Assembly: GCA_036244975.1 (NCBI GenBank)
Contig: BTTE01000001.1
Location: 62,001-126,000 of the forward strand
Direction of reading: 5' to 3'
DNA length: 64,000 nucleotides
From: Sulfidibacterium sp036244975
GTDB lineage: Bacteria; Bacteroidota; Bacteroidia; Bacteroidales; F082
The translations under genes were made by a program, and so were the position numbers. Position 1 is the first letter of the stretch; every line of letters begins with the position of its first letter. The notes below the pieces were generated by a model, which was not told the DNA's origin, ran no database searches, and was given only the letters and a program-made list of their open reading frames with translations. Shown piece after piece: positions 35,879 through 45,521 of the stretch.

Positions 35879-37219
35879 ATGCCATATAGACGTAAAAGAG
35901 ACCTTATCATTAAAGGCTTTTCCAAATTATTGAAAGAGGATAAGCTAAAGATTGTTGCCGAGTTGATGGACAACCAGTTCGAAACGATTGAATTATTGAA
36001 AAGTTTCTGGTATGCCGATACGGAAAAACAGAAGATTTTTGATGAATTCAGTGAAAATACCATTACCAATTTTTACATTCCTTACGGTATTGCTCCCAAT
36101 GTAATGGTAAACGGCAGAACCTATCTCGTACCCATGGTTATTGAGGAAAGCTCTGTAGTTGCTGCCGCCTCCTCCGCTGCACGCTTTTGGTCGGAACGCG
36201 GTGGTTTTCATGCCGAGGTTAAAGACACGGTGAAGGTTGGGCAAATTCATTTTCAGTGGTGTGGAGAAAAAGAAAAACTTGTCAGTGTCTTTGACGAATT
36301 GAAGCAGCGTTTTCGTGAAAAAACCAGGGCGATAACCGCCAACATGGAAAAACGTGGAGGCGGTATCCTTGATTTTGAACTGGTGGATATGCGTAACAGG
36401 CTGGAAAATTACTACCAAATTAATATTACATTCGAAACCATAGATTCCATGGGCGCCAATTTTATCAATTCCTGCCTTGAAGAATCAGCAAAAGCCCTTC
36501 GGGAATTTATAAAAACCCACCCTGCTTTCGAGGGAAAAGAAAAAGAGGTTGTTATCATCATGTCCATTCTTTCCAACTACACCCCTGACTGTCTTGTAAA
36601 AGTATGGGTAGAATGTGATTTTAAAGACCTCGAAAATATTGACACTTCCCTTACGGGAGAAGAATTTGCCCGTAAGTTTGAAACAGCGGTTAAAATTGCG
36701 GAAATTGATACTTTTCGTGCCACGACACATAACAAAGGTATTTTCAATGGTATAGATGCGGTAGCCATTGCCACAGGCAATGATTTCCGGGCCATTGAAG
36801 CTGCAGGACACGCATACGCCTCCAAAGACGGGCACTACAAAAGCCTGTCGCATGTGGAGATAAAAAACGGCCGGTTTAAATACCGGATTGAGCTGCCGCT
36901 GGCGCTCGGAACTGTTGGCGGACTTACCTCTTTGCACCCACTGGCCAAACATTCGCTGGAGATGTTGGGAAAACCTTCGGCAAAAGAGTTGATGATGATT
37001 ACAGCCACGCTGGGCATGGCCAACAATTTTGCTGCCGTTCGTTCACTCGTTACCAAAGGTATTCAGCAAGGGCACATGAAAATGCATTTGATGAATATTT
37101 TAAACCATTTCAAGGCCTCGAAAAGTGAAAAAGAAAAAGCATTGAATTACTTTTCCGGCCACAAAGTATCCTTTGCCGAAGTGGGTGAATTTATTAAAAA
37201 CCTTCGTCTCTCCGGATAA
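35879..37219 (+). CDS. Hydroxymethylglutaryl-CoA reductase, class II
   Basis: Reduces HMG-CoA to mevalonate in isoprenoid synthesis, or runs in reverse in mevalonate degraders. All class II catalytic residues are visible: Glu90 in IEESSVVAAAS, Lys287 in THNKGIFNGIDAV, Asp303 in ATGND and His400 in GIQQGHMKMH. Also present are DSMGAN and GTVGG. The spacing agrees with the Pseudomonas mevalonii enzyme. At 446 residues the length is normal. Its stop codon overlaps the start of a GHMP kinase gene, and the pairing favours the biosynthetic direction. Confidence 0.95.
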   Translation: MPYRRKRDLIIKGFSKLLKEDKLKIVAELMDNQFETIELLKSFWYADTEKQKIFDEFSENTITNFYIPYGIAPNVMVNGRTYLVPMVIEESSVVAAASSAARFWSERGGFHAEVKDTVKVGQIHFQWCGEKEKLVSVFDELKQRFREKTRAITANMEKRGGGILDFELVDMRNRLENYYQINITFETIDSMGANFINSCLEESAKALREFIKTHPAFEGKEKEVVIIMSILSNYTPDCLVKVWVECDFKDLENIDTSLTGEEFARKFETAVKIAEIDTFRATTHNKGIFNGIDAVAIATGNDFRAIEAAGHAYASKDGHYKSLSHVEIKNGRFKYRIELPLALGTVGGLTSLHPLAKHSLEMLGKPSAKELMMITATLGMANNFAAVRSLVTKGIQQGHMKMHLMNILNHFKASKSEKEKALNYFSGHKVSFAEVGEFIKNLRLSG

Positions 37220-38154
37220 TGCAACAACAACAGACATGGTACGCACACGGCAAACTCCTGATTACGGGTGAGTACCTGGTTATGCAGGGCGCTCGTGCTT
37301 TGGCCGTTCCGGTGAACCGCGGACAGCATTTACAGGTTGTTTCCGCTTCCGCTGAAAACGGCGCCCGGTTGCTCTGGACAGCGCTAAAACCGGACGGTCT
37401 TTGGTTTCGGGCCGAAGTTGAATTACCCACACTGCAGATTATAAAAACAACGGATAAAACACTGACGAAGAAACTAATAGAAATTTTTACTGTTATCCGC
37501 TATTTTGCTCCGGCATTTCTTGATGGCCGGAAAAGCTACAAAGTGGAAACGTATTTGGAGTTTGATGTGGAATTTGGTTTTGGTTCCAGTTCCACGCTCA
37601 TTTCCAACCTTGCTTTCTGGGCCGGTATTAACCCGTTTGATCTGCAACGAAAAGCCCTTGGAGGTTCGGGTTATGATGTGGCCTGCGCCCGGGCGGAAAA
37701 GCCTGTTTTTTATCAGCTGATAAACGGAAAACCGGTGGTTGAGCCTGTTGCATGGTCACCGTCGTTTAAAACCCGGCTCTATTTTGTTTATCTCGGTCAA
37801 AAGCAACGAAGCGATGAAAGTATTGCGCAGTTCAAAAAGAGCGCTGTTTACAGCGAAAGCAATATCCACAACATTTCGGCTATCGGCGAAAATCTTGTGA
37901 AAACGGATAATCTAAAGGATTTTGAAAACCTTCTCTGCGAACACGAAGAAATAATGTCTGCCATATTGGGAATTGCACCCGTGAAAGAGCGTCTTTTCAA
38001 AGGACATTCGGGTGTTGTAAAATCATTGGGAGCCTGGGGCGGCGATTTTGTACTCATTACGAATCACGGCACAGGCAAAGCCTTCAGGGAACAGATGAAA
38101 AACATGGGGTTTAACACGGTATTTTCGTGGGACGAACTTGTGTTGAAAAAGTAA
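37219..38154 (+). CDS. GYDIA-type GHMP kinase, mevalonate-pathway candidate
   Basis: The 311-residue GHMP-superfamily protein has N-terminal AHGKLLITGEYLVMQGARALAV, the glycine-rich ATP loop EFGFGSSSTLISN (about 118-130) and GSGYDVACA (about 149-157). The last is the variant of the motif that names the GYDIA family of Bacteroidota. The start overlaps the HMG-CoA reductase stop (TAATG), so the two are translated together. This points to mevalonate or phosphomevalonate as substrate, but which of the two cannot be told. Confidence 0.88.
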   Translation: MQQQQTWYAHGKLLITGEYLVMQGARALAVPVNRGQHLQVVSASAENGARLLWTALKPDGLWFRAEVELPTLQIIKTTDKTLTKKLIEIFTVIRYFAPAFLDGRKSYKVETYLEFDVEFGFGSSSTLISNLAFWAGINPFDLQRKALGGSGYDVACARAEKPVFYQLINGKPVVEPVAWSPSFKTRLYFVYLGQKQRSDESIAQFKKSAVYSESNIHNISAIGENLVKTDNLKDFENLLCEHEEIMSAILGIAPVKERLFKGHSGVVKSLGAWGGDFVLITNHGTGKAFREQMKNMGFNTVFSWDELVLKK

Positions 38155-38177
38155 TTCCAAATTCATTCCAAAAGACT

Positions 38178-39260
38178 TTACAAACCCATCTTTGATACTG
38201 CAAAAGCATAAGCTCCCACGGCCACGGCATCGCTGGTTCCCAGCCGGCTGATACCCACGGCAATTTTTTTCTGCGGGTAGTAAACCTGCGTTTTGTCAGA
38301 AAAAGGAACTGCTAAAATCCGGGATTCATCCTTTAAAAAAGCAGCTTTTTCCACAGTACTTTCCCAATTGTAAGCCGTCAGTTCCATGCGTGGCATCCGG
38401 CTGCTATCGACTTTAAGAAAAGTGCTGTTCATTTGCTCCAGGGCTGTTGGCAGAAAAAGAGAATAAGCACCCGAAAGCCCGCCACCAATAACCACACAAC
38501 TGTCGGTAAGACTCACCACATTGGCCAAAGCATCGCCGAGTACGAGCCCAAATGTTTTCCATGCTTCCACGGCAGCAGCTTTGTTTCCTTCTTTTTTCCC
38601 CAAACCTACCAGAAAAATTTCAAAAGGTATTGGCGTTTTCTCTACCGGAATACCACCTGCTTCGGCATACAAATGGCGAATTCCACGAATGCTCAGCACC
38701 TCTTCCACACTTTGTCTGCGGTTTAAAGAATTGCTCATGCGGTTAACTTCGGCAGCTGCCGAGTTATCGCCGCCAAAAAGCTTACCGTTAACCACAATAC
38801 CGCCGCCGAAACCCGTTCCGAGCGTTACACCAAGCAAATTGTGGTATTCTCTTTTGCTTTCTCTGTTTATTTCTCTTAGATATCCTTCAATAGCCTCACC
38901 CAAAGCAAACAAATCGCCGTCGTTATTGATAAAGACAGGAATTTTAAAAATTTCTTCCAGCATTTTGGCCAGAGGAATCCCATCCATGAAAAAAGGAAGG
39001 TTTTCCAGATCGCCGATAATCCCGTTTTCATAATCAGCAGGTCCCGGAAAACAAAGGCTTATGGCACGTGCCTTCATCTTCACTAGTTGCTGTAATTCGG
39101 AAAACCCCCTGATGACTTTTTTTAAAAAATCTTCGAGGTTTTCGGAAAGAGCAGGTAAATGAACTTTCTGTTTGTGAATTTGTCTGTTTTGTACAGCCGA
39201 AAAAACCAAATTAGTTCCCCCGGCATCCAATGTAAGGATGATTGTTTTTTCCCCGCTCAT
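38178..39260 (-). CDS. ROK-family sugar kinase
   Basis: The start was set at MSGEKTI (39260), just after a promoter, giving 360 residues. ROK features are the phosphate loop DAGGTN (12-17), the catalytic Asp in FINNDGDLFALGEA and LGVTLGTGFGGGIVVNGKL. The zinc-binding CxCGxxGC motif of most bacterial ROK kinases is absent, as in the RokA-like hexokinases of Bacteroides. It probably phosphorylates glucose or a related hexose. It converges with the GHMP kinase gene, with only 23 bases between the stops. Confidence 0.88.
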   Translation of the reverse strand: MSGEKTIILTLDAGGTNLVFSAVQNRQIHKQKVHLPALSENLEDFLKKVIRGFSELQQLVKMKARAISLCFPGPADYENGIIGDLENLPFFMDGIPLAKMLEEIFKIPVFINNDGDLFALGEAIEGYLREINRESKREYHNLLGVTLGTGFGGGIVVNGKLFGGDNSAAAEVNRMSNSLNRRQSVEEVLSIRGIRHLYAEAGGIPVEKTPIPFEIFLVGLGKKEGNKAAAVEAWKTFGLVLGDALANVVSLTDSCVVIGGGLSGAYSLFLPTALEQMNSTFLKVDSSRMPRMELTAYNWESTVEKAAFLKDESRILAVPFSDKTQVYYPQKKIAVGISRLGTSDAVAVGAYAFAVSKMGL

Positions 39261-39281
39261 ATTTTTATCTGTTTTCGGTTT

Positions 39282-39289
39282 CAAAAATA
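39282..39289 (-). promoter_or_regulatory. -7 element of the ROK kinase gene
   Basis: TATTTTTG on the minus strand (39289-39282), exact consensus, 21 bases before the ATG at 39260. Confidence 0.5.
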
Positions 39290-39369
39290 GAAAAAAAAGG
39301 AACAAAACCAGGTAAGTTCGTTGTTTTAAACTTCCGGGCTACTTATGAGCTTTCACCATTCACCAATCC

Positions 39370-40587
39370 TCACCATCCCAGAATATTCCTGAAGTCGTAA
39401 TCTTTCGGATTATCTAGGTATGCTTTGGCCTCTTCGTAATCGCCGGGTTCAATAAATTGGAGGCCGTGTTCAAAGACGAGTTTTGGTTTTTCGCCTTCAA
39501 TGTTTACCAGGCGGGGCATAATTTTTCCGGAAGCATCCGAAACATCTTCGAGATAGAGCGGGCTTATTTTCCCGGAGCTGGAAGCCGTTACCATACAGCC
39601 TGTCCGTCCTTCGTCGAAAAGTTTTTTTACACCATATCCGAGCAGCCCGCAATACATCAAATCGAAAGCTACAGGCGGAACACAACGCAGCTCGTAGCCC
39701 AGTTCTACCGGACGGCTTTTTACTTTTAAACCCAGTTTCTTTAGTCTGTTTTGCAGTAGTACATTAAAAATATGCGCTTTACTTACGTTTCCCAGCTCGG
39801 GATGGCCATGTTCATCGTAGGTAAAGTCAATGCCTGAGTTTTTGATTTCATCTTCCGACATAAAATGAAAAACCCCTTCGCTGACGATGGCCACACCGTA
39901 GCCAATGCCCAGAATTTTGCGCTTGACGATGGCCGAGATAATCAGTTTGATAATTCGGTCAAAAGTGATTTCTACTTTGTTAAACATTTCCGGAATAACA
40001 ATCATGGGGAAATGGCAGGCAGCACCAATGCCGAAAGCGAGATGGCCGGCTTCGCGCCCCATGGCTGCCGTAACAAACCAGTTGCCGCTGGTACGGGCAT
40101 CTTCATAAACGGTCTGGGCAATACGGACGCCCTCCTGTTTGGCTGACTGGTAACCGAAAGTTGGTGTGTTATCCGGAAGCGGAAGGTCGTTATCGATGGT
40201 TTTGGGGACGTGTATATTTTGGATGTTGATATCATTCTTGCGCAGAAATTTGGAGATGCGATTGGCCGTCGAAGCCGTGTCATCACCACCAATGGTAACC
40301 AATAGCCTGACATTGTAATCAACAAAAAACCGCGTTGAAAACTCCGAATCTTTAGGTTTGAACCGACTCATCTTCAATGCCGAACCTCCTCTTCTGTGGA
40401 TGTCATCAGCAAATTTGAAATCAACCTCCTGTACATTGGGCTCCGCTGAAAACAGTCCTTTATAACCTTCGTGTATGCCCAGAACACGGTAGCCCGAATC
40501 AAGGAACGCCATAGCTACAGAGCTAATCACGGAGTTGATGCCCGGTGCCGGTCCTCCTCCGCACAAAATGGCAATTGTTTCTTTCAT
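39370..40587 (-). CDS. 6-phosphofructokinase, predicted pyrophosphate-dependent
   Basis: Phosphorylates fructose 6-phosphate. The start at MKETIAILCGG (40587) gives 405 residues; the longer open frame runs through the promoter. Donor-site signatures are GGDDT (100-104) and PKTIDND (128-134). The second Asp and the Lys are the residues that characterise pyrophosphate-dependent enzymes, which work in both glycolysis and gluconeogenesis. MGREAGHLAFG is the sugar-phosphate motif. It lies in a minus-strand group with the ROK kinase, aspartate kinase and class III FBPase, each with its own promoter except aspartate kinase. Confidence 0.93.
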   Translation of the reverse strand: MKETIAILCGGGPAPGINSVISSVAMAFLDSGYRVLGIHEGYKGLFSAEPNVQEVDFKFADDIHRRGGSALKMSRFKPKDSEFSTRFFVDYNVRLLVTIGGDDTASTANRISKFLRKNDINIQNIHVPKTIDNDLPLPDNTPTFGYQSAKQEGVRIAQTVYEDARTSGNWFVTAAMGREAGHLAFGIGAACHFPMIVIPEMFNKVEITFDRIIKLIISAIVKRKILGIGYGVAIVSEGVFHFMSEDEIKNSGIDFTYDEHGHPELGNVSKAHIFNVLLQNRLKKLGLKVKSRPVELGYELRCVPPVAFDLMYCGLLGYGVKKLFDEGRTGCMVTASSSGKISPLYLEDVSDASGKIMPRLVNIEGEKPKLVFEHGLQFIEPGDYEEAKAYLDNPKDYDFRNILGW

Positions 40588-40607
40588 AACATTGAATTTC
40601 TGAGCCA

Positions 40608-40615
40608 CAAAGATA
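40608..40615 (-). promoter_or_regulatory. -7 element of the PPi-type phosphofructokinase gene
   Basis: TATCTTTG on the minus strand (40615-40608), exact consensus, 20 bases before the ATG at 40587. Confidence 0.5.
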
Positions 40616-40658
40616 GAAAATGCCGGCAAGTCTTGTCCTTAGGAAAAGAAATATTTGT

Positions 40659-41933
40659 TTACTCTTTTCCCCGTATGAGCATCTGGAGCGTCGTCCGGTT
40701 TTTTTGGCTGAGGAAAACCTGTTTCCCACGGGTGAGTTTTCCCAGTAGTTTTCCGTTGTCGTGCCGGATGGTCAGCAGTTGCAGCCCTTCGTTATACTTT
40801 AAAATAAACTCCTCTCGCAGGCTGTTTATCACGGCATCTAATTTATCCCTGTTTTCATCGAAACAAACCGAGAAACTCACGGCAGAGTTCTGCATCAGAT
40901 TGATGTGCAATTTGTACTTACTGAAAGTGCTAAAAACCGTTTTCAGGTTCGCTTCGGCCATAAAAGACAAATCGCGGGAGCTGATACTCAGTAGTGTTTG
41001 GTGTTCTTTTAAAATAATTTTCGGAACATCTGCATCATTTTCTTCATTTGCATCGATAAGTGTCGGTGGTGTTTCGGGAGCATAAAAAGCGCACACTTTC
41101 AAGGGGATATTTCTTTTACGCAACGGTTGGAGCGTTTTGGGATGAATCACCGAAGCGCCGTAAAATGCCAGCTCGATGGCTTCGTTGTAAGAGACATGGG
41201 CCAGTTTTATGGCATCACTGAAAACGCGCGGATTACAGTTCATCAGCCCCGGTACATCCTTCCAGATACAAACTTCCTCCGCTTGCAAAACGTACGCAAA
41301 AATGGCTGCCGAAAAATCGGAACCTTCGCGCCCCAGCGTAGTAACATTTCCTTTGTGTCCGGCAGCGATAAACCCCTGTGTCAGAACAATATTGCCACGG
41401 TGTAATTCCGGTTTCACCCGTGCTTCGATGGCTTTTTCGGTATAAGGCCAGTTGACGTTGGCACTGGTAAAATTTTCATCTGTTACGATAAGCGTCCTCG
41501 CATCCGTAAGTTTCACGGGAAGATTCTTTTCGCCAAACAGATAAGCGGCAATGTGGCCGGAAAAAAGCTCTCCGAAACTCACCACACTATCATAAGCAAA
41601 GAAGGGGTCGTTGGGAAGTTTTTCCAATACCTGCCACAAATTGTAAAAGTCCTGCCCGATTTGATGAATCAACGTGCTTTTATCGTGCAGGTTCAGACTC
41701 CGGATAAGCCGTACATGTTCGTTTTTTAGAACAAAATAAGCATCCTGTAACCGTTGCGGTTGTTTTTGCCGCGACAAACGCAATAAATTTTCCAGCGCAT
41801 TGGTAGTTTTCCCGATGGCCGAAACCACTATCACCAACGGTTCGCATTTAAACTCCTCAACAATGGAAGCCATGTTGTGCATGCCACGCGTATCTTTCAG
41901 TAAAGCGCCACCAAATTTAAAAATCCTTAACAT
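40659..41933 (-). CDS. Monofunctional aspartate kinase
   Basis: First step of the aspartate family pathway (lysine, threonine, methionine, diaminopimelate). The 424-residue enzyme has the opening motif KFGGALLKD (6-14, where most have KFGGTSV), TLGREGSDFSAAI and EVCIWKDVPGLMNCNPR. EAIELAFYGASVIHPKTLQP follows. The C-terminal 130 residues are consistent with ACT regulatory domains, though they are divergent. It starts 12 bases after the FBPase stop and so is probably cotranscribed with it, an unexpected pairing. Confidence 0.93.
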   Translation of the reverse strand: MLRIFKFGGALLKDTRGMHNMASIVEEFKCEPLVIVVSAIGKTTNALENLLRLSRQKQPQRLQDAYFVLKNEHVRLIRSLNLHDKSTLIHQIGQDFYNLWQVLEKLPNDPFFAYDSVVSFGELFSGHIAAYLFGEKNLPVKLTDARTLIVTDENFTSANVNWPYTEKAIEARVKPELHRGNIVLTQGFIAAGHKGNVTTLGREGSDFSAAIFAYVLQAEEVCIWKDVPGLMNCNPRVFSDAIKLAHVSYNEAIELAFYGASVIHPKTLQPLRKRNIPLKVCAFYAPETPPTLIDANEENDADVPKIILKEHQTLLSISSRDLSFMAEANLKTVFSTFSKYKLHINLMQNSAVSFSVCFDENRDKLDAVINSLREEFILKYNEGLQLLTIRHDNGKLLGKLTRGKQVFLSQKNRTTLQMLIRGKE

Positions 41934-41945
41934 TCGGTTTGTCTG

Positions 41946-43925
41946 TTAAAAGCGTTCTTTAATCAATCCTTTTCTATAGGCCGTCAGCAGCATTTTCAAG
42001 TCAGTAATCTGTGTCATCAAATCCTTTCCGATATCGGTATCCTTCACCCTTTTCCTGATAGCTTTTGCTTCAATAAAAATTCTTTTCGAGATAATGTCTT
42101 TTTCCTCCTCAATGGCCTGGCGTTTTGAATCAAAATACTCATGCTCAACAAGTACCAGTCCGTAAGAGTTGTAAATCAGGGTATAACCCGAAACGCCGGT
42201 AACTTTTTGGTAAGGAACCGACATGCCGCCATCGATAACGAACAATTTTCCGTTGGCTTTGATAGGACTCTCGCCTTTGCACACTTTTACCGGTACATGA
42301 CCGTTAACGATACGCGAATTTTTGCCGGTCAGACCGAATTCATTCAGTATAGCATTACAAAGAGCTTCATTATCGTAAACCAGTTCGTAATATGGGTTAC
42401 TTTTTTCTTCGTGTGTCTCTTTTTCCGCAATAAAATAGCGCTCAAAAGTAGCCATTTTTGTTTTCCCGAAAAGCGGCGAAAGTGCCCCGCACCACAGATA
42501 CCACAGATAATCGGCAGTTTTTTCGTAATGGCGGGTAAACCGGTGATGGTAAGCTTTCCGTGCAACACGGTCGAAATTATCACAAAGTGCCTTTCCCGAA
42601 TACTTAGAACCGTCTATCTTAAAATCGGCGAAGTTTCCTTTTTCATCCAGAGGAATACAACCGTGATACAAAAGGTTGGCATTAAAAGTCAGATACATGC
42701 TGCCATGCAGAAACAGAAACTCAATATGGTTTTGCAAACGCTGGCTGTTTTTAATGCTGTTGCCCAGTTTTTCCATGACCTCATGTTCCTCTACAGTGAG
42801 CCGGTAAGGGTCTGCCGGATCAATCGTTGGAAAATTTTTATCCAGCAGAGCGTAGGTTTTCCCGTTGATAAGAATGATTCCTTTAGCGTAATCAATTTTG
42901 TCGAATAGCAGCCGGTCTTCCATACCGAAATACGGATTGCGCCGGACAACCTGCCCTTCCAACTTAAGCTGAATGATGGTAATAGCTTTGTGCATTTGCC
43001 GGATAATCTCCGCATCTCTTCCATCTGTTTCGGCTTTGGATGAAAATATTGAACAGTCGTCTCCCCGATAAGCTTTCATAGCAAAGGTGGCCAGCGAAAG
43101 CAGGTTAATACCATAGGCATCTTCCAAAGTACTCAGGTTGTTGTAGCGCAGCGAAATTCGTATCATATTGGCAATCAGTGCATAGCTGCCTGACACAGCG
43201 CCCATCCATAGGATATCATGGTTGCCCCACTGAATATCTACCGAATGATAATTTACCAGGCGATCCATCACCTTTTCGGCATAAGGACCCCGGTCGTAAA
43301 TGTCGCCAATAATGTGCAGCCGGTCTATGAGCAGGCGTTGAATAAATTTGCAAATGGCAATGATAAAAGATTCGGCACGGTTAATCTCAATAATAGTATT
43401 GATAATACCTTCGAAATACTCCTCTTTGTCCTCCCCGCCTTCGTTGAGGAGTTCCACAATAATGTATGAAAACGAGGAAGGCATGGCTTTTCGCACTTTC
43501 GAGCGGGTATATTTGGAAGCGGCTGCCCGGGCTACTTTTATCAGCCGTTGCAGGATAATAGCAAACCATTCGTCCGGATCGTTCTCCTCCTTCAAAATAA
43601 GGTTCAGCTTTTCTTCGGGATAATAAATCAGTGTTGCCAAAAAGCGTTTTTCCTTTTCGCGAATGGTTTTTCCAAAGACATCCTCAATTTTTTTACGTAC
43701 CACACCGGAAGCATTGGCAAGCACATGACTGAACGTATCATACTCGCCATGAATATCGCTCAGGAAATGTTCCGTTCCTTTGGGAAGATTCAGAATGGCC
43801 TCCAAATTAATAATTTCGGTACTGGCATCCTGGATGTTCTTAAAACGATCGGCAAGCAGCCTAAGGTATTTTAACTCCTTTTCCAACACCTTACCCGGAA
43901 AAGCATTTTCATCATATTTCTGCAT
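41946..43925 (-). CDS. fbp: Fructose-1,6-bisphosphatase class III
   Basis: Gluconeogenic hydrolysis of fructose 1,6-bisphosphate. The start at the ATG at 43925 (659 residues) was preferred to a TTG two codons upstream. Metallophosphatase motifs are LSDIHGEYD (Asp58, His60), IGDIYDRGPYAEKVMD (about 206-221) and QWGNHDILWMG (Asn235, His236). Size and layout match the Firmicutes/Bacteroidota class III enzyme. It opposes the phosphofructokinase encoded 1.4 kb downstream. Confidence 0.96.
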   Translation of the reverse strand: MQKYDENAFPGKVLEKELKYLRLLADRFKNIQDASTEIINLEAILNLPKGTEHFLSDIHGEYDTFSHVLANASGVVRKKIEDVFGKTIREKEKRFLATLIYYPEEKLNLILKEENDPDEWFAIILQRLIKVARAAASKYTRSKVRKAMPSSFSYIIVELLNEGGEDKEEYFEGIINTIIEINRAESFIIAICKFIQRLLIDRLHIIGDIYDRGPYAEKVMDRLVNYHSVDIQWGNHDILWMGAVSGSYALIANMIRISLRYNNLSTLEDAYGINLLSLATFAMKAYRGDDCSIFSSKAETDGRDAEIIRQMHKAITIIQLKLEGQVVRRNPYFGMEDRLLFDKIDYAKGIILINGKTYALLDKNFPTIDPADPYRLTVEEHEVMEKLGNSIKNSQRLQNHIEFLFLHGSMYLTFNANLLYHGCIPLDEKGNFADFKIDGSKYSGKALCDNFDRVARKAYHHRFTRHYEKTADYLWYLWCGALSPLFGKTKMATFERYFIAEKETHEEKSNPYYELVYDNEALCNAILNEFGLTGKNSRIVNGHVPVKVCKGESPIKANGKLFVIDGGMSVPYQKVTGVSGYTLIYNSYGLVLVEHEYFDSKRQAIEEEKDIISKRIFIEAKAIRKRVKDTDIGKDLMTQITDLKMLLTAYRKGLIKERF

Positions 43926-43949
43926 ACACAACTTTTAACTTGTCATCTG

Positions 43950-43957
43950 CAAAATTA
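43950..43957 (-). promoter_or_regulatory. -7 element of fbp
   Basis: TAATTTTG on the minus strand (43957-43950), exact consensus, 24 bases before the ATG at 43925. Confidence 0.5.
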
Positions 43958-44140
43958 TAAAACCTGTGAAACAGGGCGCTTTTTATATCAAAATGTAATG
44001 GCGTGTGGAAGTTCCGGGAAGCAGTCTGTTTTTCATTATTTTTTAGGACAGTGTAAAAGATAGTTTTATCGTTCATTTTCTTTGATTTCCATTATTTGCG
44101 GGTAGGCTGTGTTCTGCTGTCGGACGTAATGTATTCTTAC

Positions 44141-45376
44141 TCAGGCTTTCTTTGCAATTTTTTCCATTATCTGGTAGCTGTCACCGAGTTTACATAAGGC
44201 ATCACAATTTTCTCTCAATTCCGATGTCAGGATATACAATATTTCCAAATTGCTGTTACGAACGGCTGGTCTGTTCAATTGTAATCTCACCTCTTTTTCT
44301 CTGTTGTTTGGAATTATGATATAAAGTTTCGACTGATCAGAGGGCAGTGAAAAAGATAAATCTGTCAGTCGCAAAATACCGGAATAAATTGAAGTACTTT
44401 TTTCGACTTCAAATGCACATACAACGTGATCTGTGCCTTTTTCAAACCACACAACGTCAATTAGTTTTATTGTACTGAAAGTTTCTTTGGGAACATCTAT
44501 TTTAGGAAATTCTTTAATGCTGATAAAGGAGAACTTATTTCCGTTGTAAGTTTTTGAACGGTCATTGGAAGCAGCTATTACATCATAATTCAGGGCATTA
44601 CCAATTTTGAGTAAATGATATTGCATTTCGGAATGTAACTGGTTTTCCTGTTTCTCATCAACAACCTTTTGACGCCTTTTCTGCAATTGTTTTAAAATCT
44701 TTTCCCGGTCTTTGTCTGTGAGGGTTGATTCTTGTCCCGCCAGGATATTTTTTGCTCCAATTTCAAAAAGCAAACCGCTGAAAGCACCTAAATCTGTTGA
44801 AAGGGCATGTCTGTATTGCCTGTTTTGCTGAATAATAACTTCACGCATCCTCAGGTACTCCGGCCAGGAACCTAACTTTACTTTGTCATTAAACAAGATG
44901 TTAAATCCATTTACAATGGCCGTATTACAAGGCGGAATAATTGTCGGGTGAAGAAAATACAGGATACTTGCAACAGCCGGGCCGAGACCTTTTATTTTTT
45001 TCTCGTCTAACTTGATAATTTCTGTCAAAAGGGTATTTTCATTTGAGGCGTTCAGGCAATTTTCTAAGAACTGCCCGAAGAACCGTTTGTTGTCCTGACT
45101 TTCGTAAATATCGGGGATTCTGAGTTTTGGCTTCCAGTAGAAAGGATGGGAAGCGCCTTCAAATACCTGCTTTTGCTCGGTAATACAAGACAAAACAAAT
45201 TCGAGCGAACTTCCTTTGAAATCGTTCGGGAAGCTTCCTTCTTTGATGTCGTGTATGACTTGGATGACCCCCCGTCTGATTGAACGAAATGCTTTCAGCC
45301 GTTCTTCATTATTCACGAACCAGGTGTTATATACCAGGTCCGGATTTTCTTTGTACTGTTCAATTAAATTTTCCAT
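44141..45376 (-). CDS. Putative nuclease: helix-hairpin-helix region plus PD-(D/E)XK-like domain
   Basis: The 411-residue protein shows three parts. Residues about 1-120 are helical, with no family recognised. Residues about 122-158 (KLDEKKIKGLGPAVASILYF, with a nearby NTAIVNGF) look like the helix-hairpin-helix of DNA glycosylases. After a Lys/Gln-rich linker (220-250), residues about 250-360 have the order Glu250, Asp307 (KLIDVVWF) and Glu323/Glu325-Lys326 (AFEVEKSTSIYSGILRL). This fits a restriction-endonuclease fold. No methyltransferase or other restriction gene is adjacent. The function is inferred as DNA damage processing or defence. The start is fixed by an in-frame stop codon just upstream of the ATG. 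Confidence 0.6.
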   Translation of the reverse strand: MENLIEQYKENPDLVYNTWFVNNEERLKAFRSIRRGVIQVIHDIKEGSFPNDFKGSSLEFVLSCITEQKQVFEGASHPFYWKPKLRIPDIYESQDNKRFFGQFLENCLNASNENTLLTEIIKLDEKKIKGLGPAVASILYFLHPTIIPPCNTAIVNGFNILFNDKVKLGSWPEYLRMREVIIQQNRQYRHALSTDLGAFSGLLFEIGAKNILAGQESTLTDKDREKILKQLQKRRQKVVDEKQENQLHSEMQYHLLKIGNALNYDVIAASNDRSKTYNGNKFSFISIKEFPKIDVPKETFSTIKLIDVVWFEKGTDHVVCAFEVEKSTSIYSGILRLTDLSFSLPSDQSKLYIIIPNNREKEVRLQLNRPAVRNSNLEILYILTSELRENCDALCKLGDSYQIMEKIAKKA

Positions 45377-45488
45377 TCTTTACTACCTTAACATTATGCC
45401 CAATGTTTCGGGCAATGAGCAAAATGAGATGACGAAACGCTTCACTAACCGCCTGCTGATATATTTGTTCATGTCCGTTTACTTCCAT
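45360..45488 (-). CDS. Candidate 42-codon frame overlapping the nuclease-like gene
   Basis: On the minus strand ATG at 45488 opens MEVNGHEQIYQQAVSEAFRH and continues through an amphipathic helix to VVKNGKFN, ending at TGA 45362-45360. It overlaps the nuclease start by 17 bases. It may be a real small protein, a translational coupler for the nuclease gene or a chance frame; no family is recognised. Confidence 0.3.
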   Translation of the reverse strand: MEVNGHEQIYQQAVSEAFRHLILLIARNIGHNVKVVKNGKFN

Positions 45489-45521
45489 TCCACATTACGA
45501 ACAGTCAATGTATGTGGTCTG

